Below, one piece after another: positions 35,191-44,946 of a DNA stretch of 64,000 nucleotides. The translations under genes and the position numbers were made by a program. The stretch's first letter is position 1; the number at the start of each line of letters is the position of its first letter. Under the pieces are notes generated by a model. The model was not told where the DNA came from. It worked only from the letters and a program-made list of their open reading frames with translations, and ran no database searches. The stretch lies in contig NZ_JAQNDA010000003.1 in NCBI RefSeq assembly GCF_028369065.1, positions 310,001 through 374,000 on the forward strand. Direction: 5' to 3'. Origin of the DNA: Marinobacter sp. SS21 (lineage in GTDB: Bacteria > Pseudomonadota > Gammaproteobacteria > Pseudomonadales > Oleiphilaceae).

Positions 35191-36042
35191 TCACTTCGGC
35201 TCGGCGTTAACCTGCTCGATAAACGCCGGCGTCAGCGCATCAATCACCGGGCGGGGACCACGCTCAAACTCGGGCGCCGGCGCATCGGGCTCGCGCTCCA
35301 CCAGACGTGGCTCCTCAGACCAGTGCAATATTTCCAGTCGCCCATTGGCACGTTCGACCAGTGCGGTACAGTGTTCGACCCAATCACCATCGTTGCAGTA
35401 CAAGCCTTCAGCGCTACGCAAGAAGCCAGCAGAATGGATGTGACCACAGATGAAGCCATCGTAGTTGCCGCGCTCGGCAACGGTCAGCGCGGCCATCTCA
35501 AACCGGCGAATGAAGGAGCGGGCCTTGCCGATGCGAGTTTTGACCCAAGCCGCCAGAGACCAGTACGGCTTCCTGCGCAAGCGGCGCCAGGCGTTAAACC
35601 AGCGGTTCAGCCGTAACAGCAGTCCGTGGGCCCGGTCACCGACCAATAGCATCAAAGGGCTGCAACGCACCACCTGATCAAACTGGTCGCCGTGACACAC
35701 CACGAAGCGGCGGCCGTCGGCGGTGGTATGAATGGCTTTCTGCCGCAGTTCGATGCCGGACAAGGTCTGACCACAAAAGTGCCGCAAGAATTCATCATGG
35801 TTGCCCGGCACGTATATGACCCGTGTGCCACTGGCTGCGATATCGAGAATCTTGCGGACGATGGCCTGATGGGAATCCGGGAAATGCACCCGGCGCTGCA
35901 TGGCGATCAGGTCGATAATATCCCCCACCAGATAGAGGGTTTCGCACTCAACATTGTCCAGAAAGTCCAGCAGGTATTCGGCCTGACAATCCGCCGACCC
36001 CAAGTGCACGTCCGAGATAAATACGCTCCGGTATCTGTCCAT
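35191..36042 (-). CDS. UDP-2,3-diacylglucosamine diphosphatase-like metallophosphoesterase
   Basis: 283 residues. Calcineurin-type metal motifs are complete and in order: SDVHLGS (10-16), GDIIDL (about 40), GNHDEF (about 80), CHGDQFD (about 114) and GHIHSA (about 200). The overall spacing, with a helical insert between the fourth and fifth motifs, is that of LpxH2-type enzymes, which cleave UDP-diacylglucosamine to lipid X in lipid A synthesis. Another substrate cannot be excluded, since many genomes also carry classical lpxH. GGAGG six bases upstream fixes ATG 36042. Confidence 0.82.
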   Translation of the reverse strand: MDRYRSVFISDVHLGSADCQAEYLLDFLDNVECETLYLVGDIIDLIAMQRRVHFPDSHQAIVRKILDIAASGTRVIYVPGNHDEFLRHFCGQTLSGIELRQKAIHTTADGRRFVVCHGDQFDQVVRCSPLMLLVGDRAHGLLLRLNRWFNAWRRLRRKPYWSLAAWVKTRIGKARSFIRRFEMAALTVAERGNYDGFICGHIHSAGFLRSAEGLYCNDGDWVEHCTALVERANGRLEILHWSEEPRLVEREPDAPAPEFERGPRPVIDALTPAFIEQVNAEPK

Positions 36043-36120
36043 CCGCCGCCTCCAGCTTGCTTGATCTCTACCCCTAAAGTCGCGCAGCGGGATGACGGCG
36101 ATGTGACAGACTCAGGACAG

Positions 36121-36426
36121 TTCAGTGACGTCGGGCATAGTTCTCAGTGACGTCGGGCATAGTTCTCAGTGACGCCTGGCACCTTCACCAGAAATACCCA
36201 ACACAACGTTCGCAGACGCCTGGCGTAACCTTCAGAGACGCTTGATGCATGTTCAGAGACGCTTACAGCAATGTTCTAAGACGCTTACTGCTATGTTCAG
36301 AGACGCTTACTGCAATGTTCTAAGACGCTTACTGCTATGTTCAGAGACGCTTACTGCAATGTTCTGACACGCTTACCGCAATGTTCTGAGTCGCTTACCG
36401 CATGTTCAGAGCCGCTTGGCGCTGTA
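36121..36426. repeat. 22-bp minisatellite running into the 3' end of rsmC
   Basis: About 13-14 head-to-tail units, mostly 22 bases (20-25), of the type TTCAGAGACGCTTACTGCAA plus TG. The units from 36252 to 36383 are the most regular. Units at 36274-36317 and 36318-36361 form an exact 44-base repeat made of two alternating variants (TTCTAAGACGC... and TTCAGAGACGC...). Towards 36121 the units drift and lose register. The last unit (from 36405) is the end of rsmC itself: its stop codon and last two codons fit the repeat. No spacers, so not CRISPR. Confidence 0.9.
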
Positions 36427-37446
36427 AACGGTGAAGCGATTGTCCTGGGCGAGGATTCGGCAGGGACCAACGAATTGCCGAATCAGGCGTTCGTAGGGTA
36501 GGAAACTGTTGGCCACCAGCCGCAACTCACCGCCGGATTGCAAGTGGCGCGCCGCCTCGGCCAGAAAGCGCTCAGTCATGGAGGTGTCGGTGCGTACGCC
36601 ACGGTGGAACGGCGGATTGGTCACAAGCGTGGCGTACTGTCGCCCGGCACCGGCCAGGCCATCGCCGGGCTCGATCTGCCCCTGGGCGCCAGCGCGCTGA
36701 TAGCTCTGCCATGCACAGGCCACGGCCTGAGCCTGAACGTCGATGCCATCCACCGTGAACGCGAGCCCCCGGGGAGTCGCCCACTGGTGTAGCCAGCTGC
36801 CGATAACCCCTGCACCACAGGCAAAATCCAGCACCGGACCGGCCACAGGCTCGTCAGCCAGACTCTGCAGCAACAGGCGAGTCCCCTCATCCAGCCGGCC
36901 ATCGCTGAAAATACCCGGCAATCCAGCCACCTCCACCGAAACGCCCGCCACCTCGACCGAATGCCAGGTTAACCAGTCCGCTACCGTCAACGGGGCCTGG
37001 CTCACCATCCGCTCCGCCAGCCAGACCTGGCAGTGACGGGCGCTATCGACCTTGGCAGTGGAGTCGGCAAGGCTCTGCAGCTGTTTGACCGCGCTAGCAA
37101 CACCTTCACGCTTCTCGCCCACCAGAACCAAGCGTCCAGACGGCGCCAACAACGCGCCGGCGAGCCTTAATCTTAGTCCGAGCTCGGCCTTGGCCTTGGG
37201 CATGAACACCACGACGGTGTCGGCGTTGCCGTAGGGGTTGGAGTCATCGAAATAGCCGAACAAAGGGCTCCATGGGCCAGCCGCCGGTAGCGACCGGTAA
37301 ACGCCGTAATGTTCGGTAACCACATGCCCGCCCTCGGGAAGCTGGCCCAGAATCGCCGAATCCTGGAGTCCGACCAGCACCAGTCGCCCTTGCAGGAGTT
37401 CACGATTTTTCAGCAAGGCAGCGTGAGAGTTCAGCATTGAAGACAT
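36406..37446 (-). CDS. rsmC: 16S rRNA guanine-N2 methyltransferase RsmC
   Basis: 346 residues from ATG 37446. Two methyltransferase-like domains, with SAM motif VLDFACGAGVIGSWL (about 200) and catalytic NPPFHRGVRTDTSMTERFLAEA (about 275), then LRLVANSFLPYERLI, which marks RsmC rather than RlmG. RsmC methylates G1207 of 16S rRNA. An upstream extension to 37539 is not supported. Its paralogue rlmG lies 2 kb away in the same direction. The stop codon lies inside the last unit of the 22-bp minisatellite, so expansion or slippage could change the C-terminus. Confidence 0.88.
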   Translation of the reverse strand: MSSMLNSHAALLKNRELLQGRLVLVGLQDSAILGQLPEGGHVVTEHYGVYRSLPAAGPWSPLFGYFDDSNPYGNADTVVVFMPKAKAELGLRLRLAGALLAPSGRLVLVGEKREGVASAVKQLQSLADSTAKVDSARHCQVWLAERMVSQAPLTVADWLTWHSVEVAGVSVEVAGLPGIFSDGRLDEGTRLLLQSLADEPVAGPVLDFACGAGVIGSWLHQWATPRGLAFTVDGIDVQAQAVACAWQSYQRAGAQGQIEPGDGLAGAGRQYATLVTNPPFHRGVRTDTSMTERFLAEAARHLQSGGELRLVANSFLPYERLIRQFVGPCRILAQDNRFTVYSAKRL

Positions 37447-37598
37447 GAAAGGCCGTATCCCGTAGGTCGTTGATCGAAAGCGGGATACTGTAACGCGATT
37501 GTATGCTGGAGTCTCGCGGGGGGAGGAGCCCAAAAGCAAAAAGCCGACAACCTGAGGACGCTACGGTGACTTGAGGGCGCCACCGAAGCCGGCGCGCC

Positions 37599-37769
37599 CT
37601 ATTTGTAACCGGCGACGGTACCCACACGCAAGGCGTCTTCCGGTGACATATCCCAATCAGCCGGCTTGACCGCAACGCCAGCCGACTGGGCCTGCGACTG
37701 CCCCTGGCGGGACGACTTGGACTTACGTTGACCAAACACACTCATAGCCTTATCGATTACATTGCGCAT
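37599..37769 (-). CDS. Small unrecognised protein (56 aa)
   Basis: Reads MRNVIDKAMSVFGQRKSK at the start and ends SPEDALRVGTVAGYK. GGAGG eight bases before the ATG at 37769 is an excellent ribosome site. The N-terminal third is basic and could be an amphipathic helix, the middle is Gln/Ser-rich and probably disordered, and the end is acidic. I do not recognise a family. It lies downstream of gdhB in the same direction, with 136 bases between them, and a TATACT on the minus strand about 30 bases upstream of the start could be its -10 box. Confidence 0.7.
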   Translation of the reverse strand: MRNVIDKAMSVFGQRKSKSSRQGQSQAQSAGVAVKPADWDMSPEDALRVGTVAGYK

Positions 37770-37905
37770 CGTAGTACCTCCTCCAGTTCACGGACTCAGT
37801 ATACAAGCGACACGCGGGGGCACATGTTGACGCATTTCACGATTTTTTGACATTTATTAACATTCTGTATGCCAATTTGTTGCCGCAACAGGCAACTTGC
37901 CGGGC

Positions 37906-40900
37906 TTAACCGCTCGCACTGCCCTCCAGTCCCGCCGACGTGTGCATCGTGCTTTGGGCAAGATCCAGCAGTTCACGAAGGGCCACGGAGAACATGGCAT
38001 ATTCGGGTTCTCGTACGCCTTTCAGCTCCGCGAGCATGCCACGCCACCGACGGACCATCGGCTTGTACTGGGCAATCCAGTGCTCCACACAGGTTTCCGC
38101 CCCTTCCACCTTGCAGGCCAGGTTCAGCACCCCGGTGGTCAGCGACCGCTGCTGCCAATCCAGATCCTCACGAAAACTTTCTCGGGCCAGGGCCTGCCAG
38201 TGGGACGCCGGCACCAGCGCGGCGATGGCATTGGCAAACCAGGTGAGCTCCAGCTTGTCGCCCAGCGTGTAATAGAGGTTCGCCACCGACTTCAGCGGCA
38301 TGCCAGTCGCTTCTTTGGCCTCGATGATGCCCAACGCAGAGTACAGATAGTCGCAACCGGAAATCACTGACGCCAAATCCTCCGGCACGCCCTTGGCCAC
38401 CAAGGTCTCGTTTTTCCGGGTCCAATCCGCCCTGGCTTGCTCGCCCAGGTAATCCGGGAAATTAGCGGCAATCAGACCGATGCTGTCATGGAAGCGCGCC
38501 ATGTGACTCTCGATGTCCAACTCGGCGCGGCGGTTACGCAACAACCAGCGTACCGCCCGGCGGATCAGGCGCATCAGGCTGTTCATCAACTCCATCTGTA
38601 GCTGGGCCGGCACCCGGTAGTCCAGGGCTTCGATCTTGTCCCACCAGGTATCAAGCCGGAAGATGTCCCGGGCGATGATCCAGGCCAGCGCAATGGCCGA
38701 CGACGAAGCCCCTGTTGACTGCGCCAGTCGTTCGACAAAGGTGATTCCCATGTGGTTCACCATATCGTTGGCGATCTGGGTGGCGACGATTTCACGCTTG
38801 AGTTGATGGGCCTCCAGTTCGGTGGCGAACTTGTGGACCAGCGTTTCGGGGAAGACCTTGTGCATTTCCTGAATCAGCAACGGCTCGTCAGGCAGGTCGC
38901 TGTCGATCAGGGTCTGTTTCAGGTCGCCCTTGACGTAGGAGATCAACACCGACAGTTCCGGCCGGGTCAGGCCCTTTTTGTCGAGCTTTCGTTCGTTCAG
39001 GGTTTCATCGTCCGGCAGGAACTCCAGCTCCCGGTTAAGCTTGTTCGCCAACTCCATTGAATTCATCAGGCGGCGATACTCCTCCAGCCGGGTCGCCGCT
39101 TCCACCGTGGCGATGCTCAGGGCCTGGGTCTGACGATAATTGTTCTTCAGCACCAGCTCGGAGACGTCATTCGTCATCCTCTCCAACAGCTGGTTGCGCT
39201 GCTTCTCGGTGAGATCGCCGCTGGCGACCACGCCATTGAGCAGGATCTTCATGTTGACTTCATGGTCAGAACAATCCACGCCTCCGGCATTGTCGATGAA
39301 GTCGGTATTGAGCCGCCCTCCGGTCAGGGCGAATTCAATCCGCCCAAGCTGGGTCATACCGAGGTTGCCACCTTCCCCAACAACCCGGCAGCGCAGCTCA
39401 GAGCCGTTAATTCGCAGACCATCGTTGGCCTTGTCGCCCACGTCACCGTGAGATTCGCTGGCGGCCTTGATATAGGTGCCAATTCCCCCGAACCACAACA
39501 AGTCCACCTGGGACTTGAGAATGTGATTGATCAGCATATTGGGAGGCACCCGGTCTACCTTGATTCCCAGCAGGTTTTTCATTTCAGCGCTGACTGGAAT
39601 CGACTTGGCGCTGCGGCTGAACACGCCCCCGCCTTTGGATATCAGCTCGGCGTTGTAATCGCTCCAGGCCGAACGGGGCATGCTGAACAGACGCTCCCGC
39701 TCGGCGAAGCTCTTGGCGGGGTCCGGTTGCGGATCCACAAAAATGTGCATGTGATTGAACGCTGCCACCAACCGGGTTTTATCCGACCGTAACAAGCCAT
39801 TGCCGAAGACATCCCCAGCCATGTCTCCGATACCAATGGCGGTAAATTCGTCAGTGGCAGGATTGATCCCCAGCTCCCGGAAGTGCCGTTCCACCGAGAC
39901 CCAGGCGCCCTTGGCGGTGATGCCCATTTTCTTGTGGTCGTAGCCGTTACTTCCGCCAGAGGCGAAGGCATCTCCCATCCAGAAGCCGTACTCCGCCGCC
40001 AGGCCGTTGGCGATATCGGAAAAGGTGGCCGTGCCCTTATCAGCGGCAACCACCAGGTAATGGTCGTCGTCATCGTGACGAATGAGACGCTCCGGTGGAC
40101 AAATCTCGCCACCGACAAGATTGTCGGTCACATCGAGCAAACCCCGGATAAAACACTTGTAAGCCTCCACCCCTTCCTTGTGAAAGGCGTCCCGGTCCGA
40201 CGGATCAGGCAGTTGCTTGGCAACAAACCCGCCCTTGGCCCCCACTGGCACGATGACCGAATTCTTGACCTGCTGCGCTTTTACCAGACCCAGAATTTCG
40301 GTGCGATAGTCCTCGAACCGGTCTGACCAGCGCAATCCGCCCCGCGCCACTCGCCCGCCCCGCAGGTGCACCCCCTCGACCCTGGGCGAATACACGAAAA
40401 TCTCGAACATGGGCATTGGCAGTGGCATATCGGGAATTCGGGAAGGATCAAACTTGAGACTGATAAAGGCCTTGGGTTGGCCGCCATCGAGCTGGTAATA
40501 GTTGGTCCGCTGGGTTGCCTGCATCAACTCCAGATACAGCCGCAGAACCCGGTCTTCGCTGAGGTTCTCGACCCCTTCCAGCGCTGAGGTAAATTCAATC
40601 TCCAGCTTCTGCTGCCCGGCCCCACTCTTGGTGGCGCTTTGATAGCGGTCGGGATTGAATCTGACCTCAAAAAAGTCCAGCAGCAAGCGCGCCAGCTCGA
40701 CGTGATTGACCAAGGTGTTGGAGATAAAGGTCTGACTGTTGGAAATTCGGATCTGACGCATGTAGCGGGCGTAAGTACGCAACAGCGCGATCTCCCGCCA
40801 ATTCATGTAGGCGGACAGCAGCAGGCGATTAAAGCTGTCGTTCTCGGCTTCGCCATACCAGACCCGACGAAACAGGTCCTCGAAAATCGGCTTGATGCGG

Positions 40901-42789
40901 TGGATATCCACCACCACGCCACGGCGGGCCTCAAGTGAAAAATCGTGAATCCACACGGTACGCTCGTTGCGGTCGATCACCTCAAAAGGGTGCTCTCCGA
41001 TCACCCGGAACCCGAGGTTTTCAAAAATGGGCATGACATCGGACAGCGGCAGCGGCACATCCGGGTGGAACAGCTTGAAGTGGAAGGTGCTCTCCGCCTC
41101 CTCCAAAGCCCGATAAAAACTCATGCCCAACCGTTTGGTGTTAACCACATCGCTGATGTGGTCCAGATCGATGGCCGCGCGTCTTGGCGAAAACATGTCC
41201 TGGTACGATGACGGAAAGGCAGAGTTGAACAAGTGGTAAATTTCGTTACCGCGCTCCTCGCCGTAGGTTTCGCTCAACGCTTCGTCCAGACCATCGCGCC
41301 AGGACTGAGCCAACTCTATGATTCTCTCTTGGAGCTCGGCGGTGGGTAGCTGGCGGTTTTCCACCTGGGGAACCCGGATCGTGAACTGGACCCGTGCCAA
41401 CACCGATTCCGAGAAATGAGTTACAAACTCGATATCCTGGGCATCAAGGCGCTCACACAACTCCCGCTCGACCCTCAGCCGCAGCTCGGTGTTGTAGATG
41501 TCCCGGGGAAAGAAGCACAGACAGGTCACGAACTGGGCGTACACTTCCTCCCGCATGAACAGCCGTACCTTGCGGCGTTCCTGAATGTAGTGGATATCAA
41601 GCGCGGTCTTAAGCAGCTCCTGGTGGTCGATCTGGAACAGCTCATCCCGCGGGTACAGCACCAGAATCTGCTCCAGCTCCTTGCCTGCGTAATCGTCCCG
41701 CAGGAAACCGGAATTCACCATGACCGCTTCCACCTTGCGCCGCAGCAGCGGAATTTCGTCCGGGCGCTCGTTGTAAACCCGAGACGTATACAGCCCGAGG
41801 AATCGCCGCTCTCCGACCACCTCCCCCTTGTCGTCGAACTTCTTGATCGCGATGTAGTCGGGGTAAGCTGGGCGGTGAACCCGGGAACGCTGCGCGGACT
41901 TGGCGAAAATGAAGATGTCCTCGGTCCGGGTCATTTCCTGGCGGGTGCGTTTGGGCAGTTCGCTCAGCCGGACTTTGGCCGGGCGCTCATTGTTAACCCG
42001 CAAGATGCCAAGTTCGGAATTCGCCACCCGGCGCACCACGGTGCCTTTGCCGTCCTTGACGAAGTTGTATTCGTCATAGCCAAGAAAGGTAAACCGGTCC
42101 AGCGACAACCACTTGAGAAATTCCCTCGCCTCTTGCCGGTCCTCGTCGTTGATTTTAGCGGACGTGGTATCGAGTTCTTCAATGATGGCATTCACCTTGT
42201 CAGTCACCAGCGGGTAATCCTCGACCGCGATGCGTACCTCGTGCAGCACCGTTTGCAGCACCTCCTCCAACCTGGTCAGGTCATCGGGGTCACTGTGTCG
42301 ATCAATCTCCAGCATGATGAAGGCTTCGTAATCGGTCTTTTTGGTCGAGCGTTGGCTGGTATACAGTTTCTTCAGCTTGCCATTGCGATCACGATCTACC
42401 TGAAGCACGGCATGGTGAATGGTGTGGGTGCCGATTTCCCGTTGATTGATGGCAATGCGAATGGAATCGATCAGAAACGGAATGTTAGGGTGCAGCACGA
42501 AAATGACGGTGTGGGACGACTGCCAGCCATCGCTCTCCAGATCCGCATTGAACACCGATACCGGGGATTCATCCGTTTTGCGAGTCTGGAAGAACTGCCA
42601 GGCCGCCAGCACCGAACCGTAGGTGTCGGAGAATCGACGACTGACCAGCTCGTCCAGCGGCATGTGAGCCAGGTACTGAACGGCAAAATCATTGAGTCGC
42701 TTGGCTTCGGATTTTTCAATTTTCTCAGCAAAAGCCTCGGATAACTGCCCGAAAAACTGCTCTTTGCTGGCCACGGTCAGCGCGTTCAT
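37906..42789 (-). CDS. gdhB: NAD-specific glutamate dehydrogenase, large 180-kDa type
   Basis: 1627 residues from ATG 42789, with GAGG six bases upstream (a TTG six bases earlier is less likely). This class deaminates glutamate to 2-oxoglutarate with NAD+ and is mainly catabolic. A long N-terminal regulatory region with ACT-like segments (about 1-700) precedes the catalytic core. The substrate lysine region SVIVPVGAKGGFVAKQLPD is near 850 and GYDHKKMGITAKGAWVSVERHF near 950, followed by GIGDMAGDVFGNGLL and GGIGTYIKA. A helical C-terminal domain follows. Length and order match the Pseudomonas enzyme. It diverges from the MoxR operon. Confidence 0.96.
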   Translation of the reverse strand: MNALTVASKEQFFGQLSEAFAEKIEKSEAKRLNDFAVQYLAHMPLDELVSRRFSDTYGSVLAAWQFFQTRKTDESPVSVFNADLESDGWQSSHTVIFVLHPNIPFLIDSIRIAINQREIGTHTIHHAVLQVDRDRNGKLKKLYTSQRSTKKTDYEAFIMLEIDRHSDPDDLTRLEEVLQTVLHEVRIAVEDYPLVTDKVNAIIEELDTTSAKINDEDRQEAREFLKWLSLDRFTFLGYDEYNFVKDGKGTVVRRVANSELGILRVNNERPAKVRLSELPKRTRQEMTRTEDIFIFAKSAQRSRVHRPAYPDYIAIKKFDDKGEVVGERRFLGLYTSRVYNERPDEIPLLRRKVEAVMVNSGFLRDDYAGKELEQILVLYPRDELFQIDHQELLKTALDIHYIQERRKVRLFMREEVYAQFVTCLCFFPRDIYNTELRLRVERELCERLDAQDIEFVTHFSESVLARVQFTIRVPQVENRQLPTAELQERIIELAQSWRDGLDEALSETYGEERGNEIYHLFNSAFPSSYQDMFSPRRAAIDLDHISDVVNTKRLGMSFYRALEEAESTFHFKLFHPDVPLPLSDVMPIFENLGFRVIGEHPFEVIDRNERTVWIHDFSLEARRGVVVDIHRIKPIFEDLFRRVWYGEAENDSFNRLLLSAYMNWREIALLRTYARYMRQIRISNSQTFISNTLVNHVELARLLLDFFEVRFNPDRYQSATKSGAGQQKLEIEFTSALEGVENLSEDRVLRLYLELMQATQRTNYYQLDGGQPKAFISLKFDPSRIPDMPLPMPMFEIFVYSPRVEGVHLRGGRVARGGLRWSDRFEDYRTEILGLVKAQQVKNSVIVPVGAKGGFVAKQLPDPSDRDAFHKEGVEAYKCFIRGLLDVTDNLVGGEICPPERLIRHDDDDHYLVVAADKGTATFSDIANGLAAEYGFWMGDAFASGGSNGYDHKKMGITAKGAWVSVERHFRELGINPATDEFTAIGIGDMAGDVFGNGLLRSDKTRLVAAFNHMHIFVDPQPDPAKSFAERERLFSMPRSAWSDYNAELISKGGGVFSRSAKSIPVSAEMKNLLGIKVDRVPPNMLINHILKSQVDLLWFGGIGTYIKAASESHGDVGDKANDGLRINGSELRCRVVGEGGNLGMTQLGRIEFALTGGRLNTDFIDNAGGVDCSDHEVNMKILLNGVVASGDLTEKQRNQLLERMTNDVSELVLKNNYRQTQALSIATVEAATRLEEYRRLMNSMELANKLNRELEFLPDDETLNERKLDKKGLTRPELSVLISYVKGDLKQTLIDSDLPDEPLLIQEMHKVFPETLVHKFATELEAHQLKREIVATQIANDMVNHMGITFVERLAQSTGASSSAIALAWIIARDIFRLDTWWDKIEALDYRVPAQLQMELMNSLMRLIRRAVRWLLRNRRAELDIESHMARFHDSIGLIAANFPDYLGEQARADWTRKNETLVAKGVPEDLASVISGCDYLYSALGIIEAKEATGMPLKSVANLYYTLGDKLELTWFANAIAALVPASHWQALARESFREDLDWQQRSLTTGVLNLACKVEGAETCVEHWIAQYKPMVRRWRGMLAELKGVREPEYAMFSVALRELLDLAQSTMHTSAGLEGSASG

Positions 42790-43012
42790 GATCAACCTCG
42801 GTCAGGTTAATGAAATGGTAATTTTCACAGGCATATCAGCCCTCGGTTCCACTTAGAGCCAGCAAACCGAGCCCTTACGGGAACAGACAGGCATCCAGAA
42901 ACTCGTTTACTGTCACACAAGCATAGTCAAGCCCTTGATTTTTGCCGGCCAGCCCCAAAAACTGGAACCGTTTTGGAGATCCGAAATTACACCTATGGAG
43001 CGGAATCGGCCG

Positions 43013-43975
43013 ATGTCGTTACAGTACACATTTGGGGAACTCAGGGCTCAACTAGCCAAAAGGATCATTGGCCAGGAAAAGCTGGTGGAACGGCTGCTGA
43101 TTGCGCTGCTGGCGGACGGCCATCTGCTGGTCGAGGGCGCACCGGGGCTGGCCAAAACCACCGCCATCAAAGCCCTGGCGGATCATCTCGAAGGCGACTT
43201 CCATCGCATTCAGTTCACCCCCGATCTGCTGCCATCCGACGTAACCGGCAGTGAAATCTATCGCCCGGAGACGGGCCAGTTCGAGTTCCAGAAGGGCCCC
43301 ATCTTCCATAACCTGGTGTTGGCGGATGAAATCAACCGTGCACCCGCCAAGGTGCAGTCGGCGCTGCTGGAGGCCATGGGCGAACGCCAGGTCAGCGTCG
43401 GCATGCGCACCTTCCCGTTGGATCAGCTATTCCTGGTCATGGCGACCCAAAACCCGATTGAGCAGGAAGGCACCTACCCGCTTCCGGAAGCCCAACTGGA
43501 TCGCTTCCTGATGCACGTCGTCATCGACTATCCGTCGCCGCAGGCGGAACGGGCGATCCTTCACCTGGCGAGAAACGATTACCGCACTGGCCAACCCAAA
43601 GCCGACATTCGAGTGACCGCCGAGCAGGTGTTCGAAGCCCGCCGCGCGATTTCCGACGTGTTCATGTCGGAGGCGGTGGAGGACTACCTGTTGGCCCTGG
43701 TGCTGGCAAGCCGTGATCCCGCCAGCCTGGACCCTGAGCTTGATCGCTGGACGTCGTTCGGCGCCAGCCCGCGGGGCACCATTGCCCTCGACCGATGCGC
43801 GCGCGCCCTGGCCTGGCTCTCCGGGCGGGACTACGTGACCCCGGACGATATTCGCAACGTTGCCTTCGATGTCCTCCGGCACCGGCTGCTGCTCACCTTC
43901 GAGGCGGAGGCCGAGGGCATGACACCGGATACGGTGATTCAACGACTGATCGACCGCGTCCCGGTCACCGCTTGA
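43013..43975 (+). CDS. MoxR-family AAA+ ATPase
   Basis: 320 residues. Walker A GAPGLAKTTAIKAL (about 43), Walker B LADEINRAPAKVQSALLEAM (about 110), sensor 1 ATQNPIEQEGTYPLPEAQLDRF (about 148) and the C-terminal lid with ASPRGTIALDRCARALAWL are all intact. MoxR ATPases act as chaperone-like partners of von Willebrand factor A proteins, two of which are encoded downstream. Start: ATG 43013 gives MSLQYTFGELR; in-frame ATG 42995 is possible, and its own GGAG overlap is the only near ribosome site. First gene of a six-gene operon. Confidence 0.93.
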   Translation: MSLQYTFGELRAQLAKRIIGQEKLVERLLIALLADGHLLVEGAPGLAKTTAIKALADHLEGDFHRIQFTPDLLPSDVTGSEIYRPETGQFEFQKGPIFHNLVLADEINRAPAKVQSALLEAMGERQVSVGMRTFPLDQLFLVMATQNPIEQEGTYPLPEAQLDRFLMHVVIDYPSPQAERAILHLARNDYRTGQPKADIRVTAEQVFEARRAISDVFMSEAVEDYLLALVLASRDPASLDPELDRWTSFGASPRGTIALDRCARALAWLSGRDYVTPDDIRNVAFDVLRHRLLLTFEAEAEGMTPDTVIQRLIDRVPVTA

Positions 43976-43982
43976 GGCCCCC

Positions 43983-44936
43983 ATGCCCGAAGCCATGACC
44001 TCACCGGCCACGCACATCACATTGCCCGCCCTGATCCGCCTACAGGCCGAGGCCAGGACCCTGCGATTACCGAGCGCCCGCCCGGCCAACAGCCGCCAGG
44101 CCGGGCTGCAACATTCCCCCCACAAGGGACGGGGCATGGCCTTTGCGGAAGTTCGCCCGTACCAGGCCGGCGACGACATTCGCAGCATCGACTGGCGGGT
44201 GACCGCCCGACGGCAGACGCCCCACACCAAACTCTATGAGGAAGAGCGGGAACGCCCGCTACTGCTGATCTGCGACCTTGGCAACTCGCTCTATTTCGGC
44301 AGTGTCGGCGCCTACAAACAGGTTCGCTGCGCCCAATTGGCCGCCTTGCTGGCCTGGCTCGGGCTCTGGTCTGGCGATCAGGTCGGTGGCATAGTGTTCA
44401 ATGATAATCGCATCGACGTTCTGCGCCCGGCACGCAGGAAAAAGACCGTGCTCAGGCTGCTGGATAATCTCGCCCAGTTCCAGCACCAACCGAACGATCC
44501 CCTGCCCGCTCGTTCAACCGACGCGCCTGCGGCAATCGGGCTCGATACCGCGCTCCAGGAAGCCCGGCGGGTCAGCCACACCGGCGGCCGCGTCTTCGTG
44601 CTCAGCGATTTCCTGTCGGTCAGCGACGAGACCCCAGCCCTGCTGGCAAGCCTCTCCCAGCACAATACGGTAACGGCCTTGCGCATTACCGACCCGCTGG
44701 AACAGGCGCTGCCAGACACCGGGCGGTTCGCCGTCGCAAGTCCCGACGGCCCCCTCTGGTTTGACGCTGGCGATTCCCGTTTCCAGGCCGCTTTCTCGAA
44801 CCGGGTCGGGCAGCATGAACAACGGTTGGCGCACTGTTTCCGCCGCTCCGCCGTCGATGCCCAGACCGTATCCACGGCGGAAAATGCGGCGCAATCCCTG
44901 AAAACGCTGCTTGGGCCTCGCGGCCAGTTGAGATAA
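43983..44936 (+). CDS. DUF58 domain protein
   Basis: 317 residues. The DUF58 hallmark GRGMAFAEVRPYQAGDDIRSIDWRVTARRQTPHTKLYEEERERPLLLICDLGNSLYFGS is present near residues 44-100, followed by a VWA-like fold with VFVLSDFLSV. DUF58 proteins occur with MoxR and VWA proteins and are thought to help insertion or activation at the membrane. GAGG six bases before the ATG, eight bases after moxR. Confidence 0.92.
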   Translation: MPEAMTSPATHITLPALIRLQAEARTLRLPSARPANSRQAGLQHSPHKGRGMAFAEVRPYQAGDDIRSIDWRVTARRQTPHTKLYEEERERPLLLICDLGNSLYFGSVGAYKQVRCAQLAALLAWLGLWSGDQVGGIVFNDNRIDVLRPARRKKTVLRLLDNLAQFQHQPNDPLPARSTDAPAAIGLDTALQEARRVSHTGGRVFVLSDFLSVSDETPALLASLSQHNTVTALRITDPLEQALPDTGRFAVASPDGPLWFDAGDSRFQAAFSNRVGQHEQRLAHCFRRSAVDAQTVSTAENAAQSLKTLLGPRGQLR

Positions 44937-44946
44937 AGACCAAACC

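Noticed and set aside
36121..36426. CRISPR array
   Set aside because: Units follow each other directly with no unique spacers, and no cas genes are present; it is a tandem minisatellite.
41416..42744. Long plus-strand open frame (442 codons)
   Set aside because: It lies antisense within gdhB, whose protein matches its family throughout; GC-rich coding DNA often leaves long antisense frames open.
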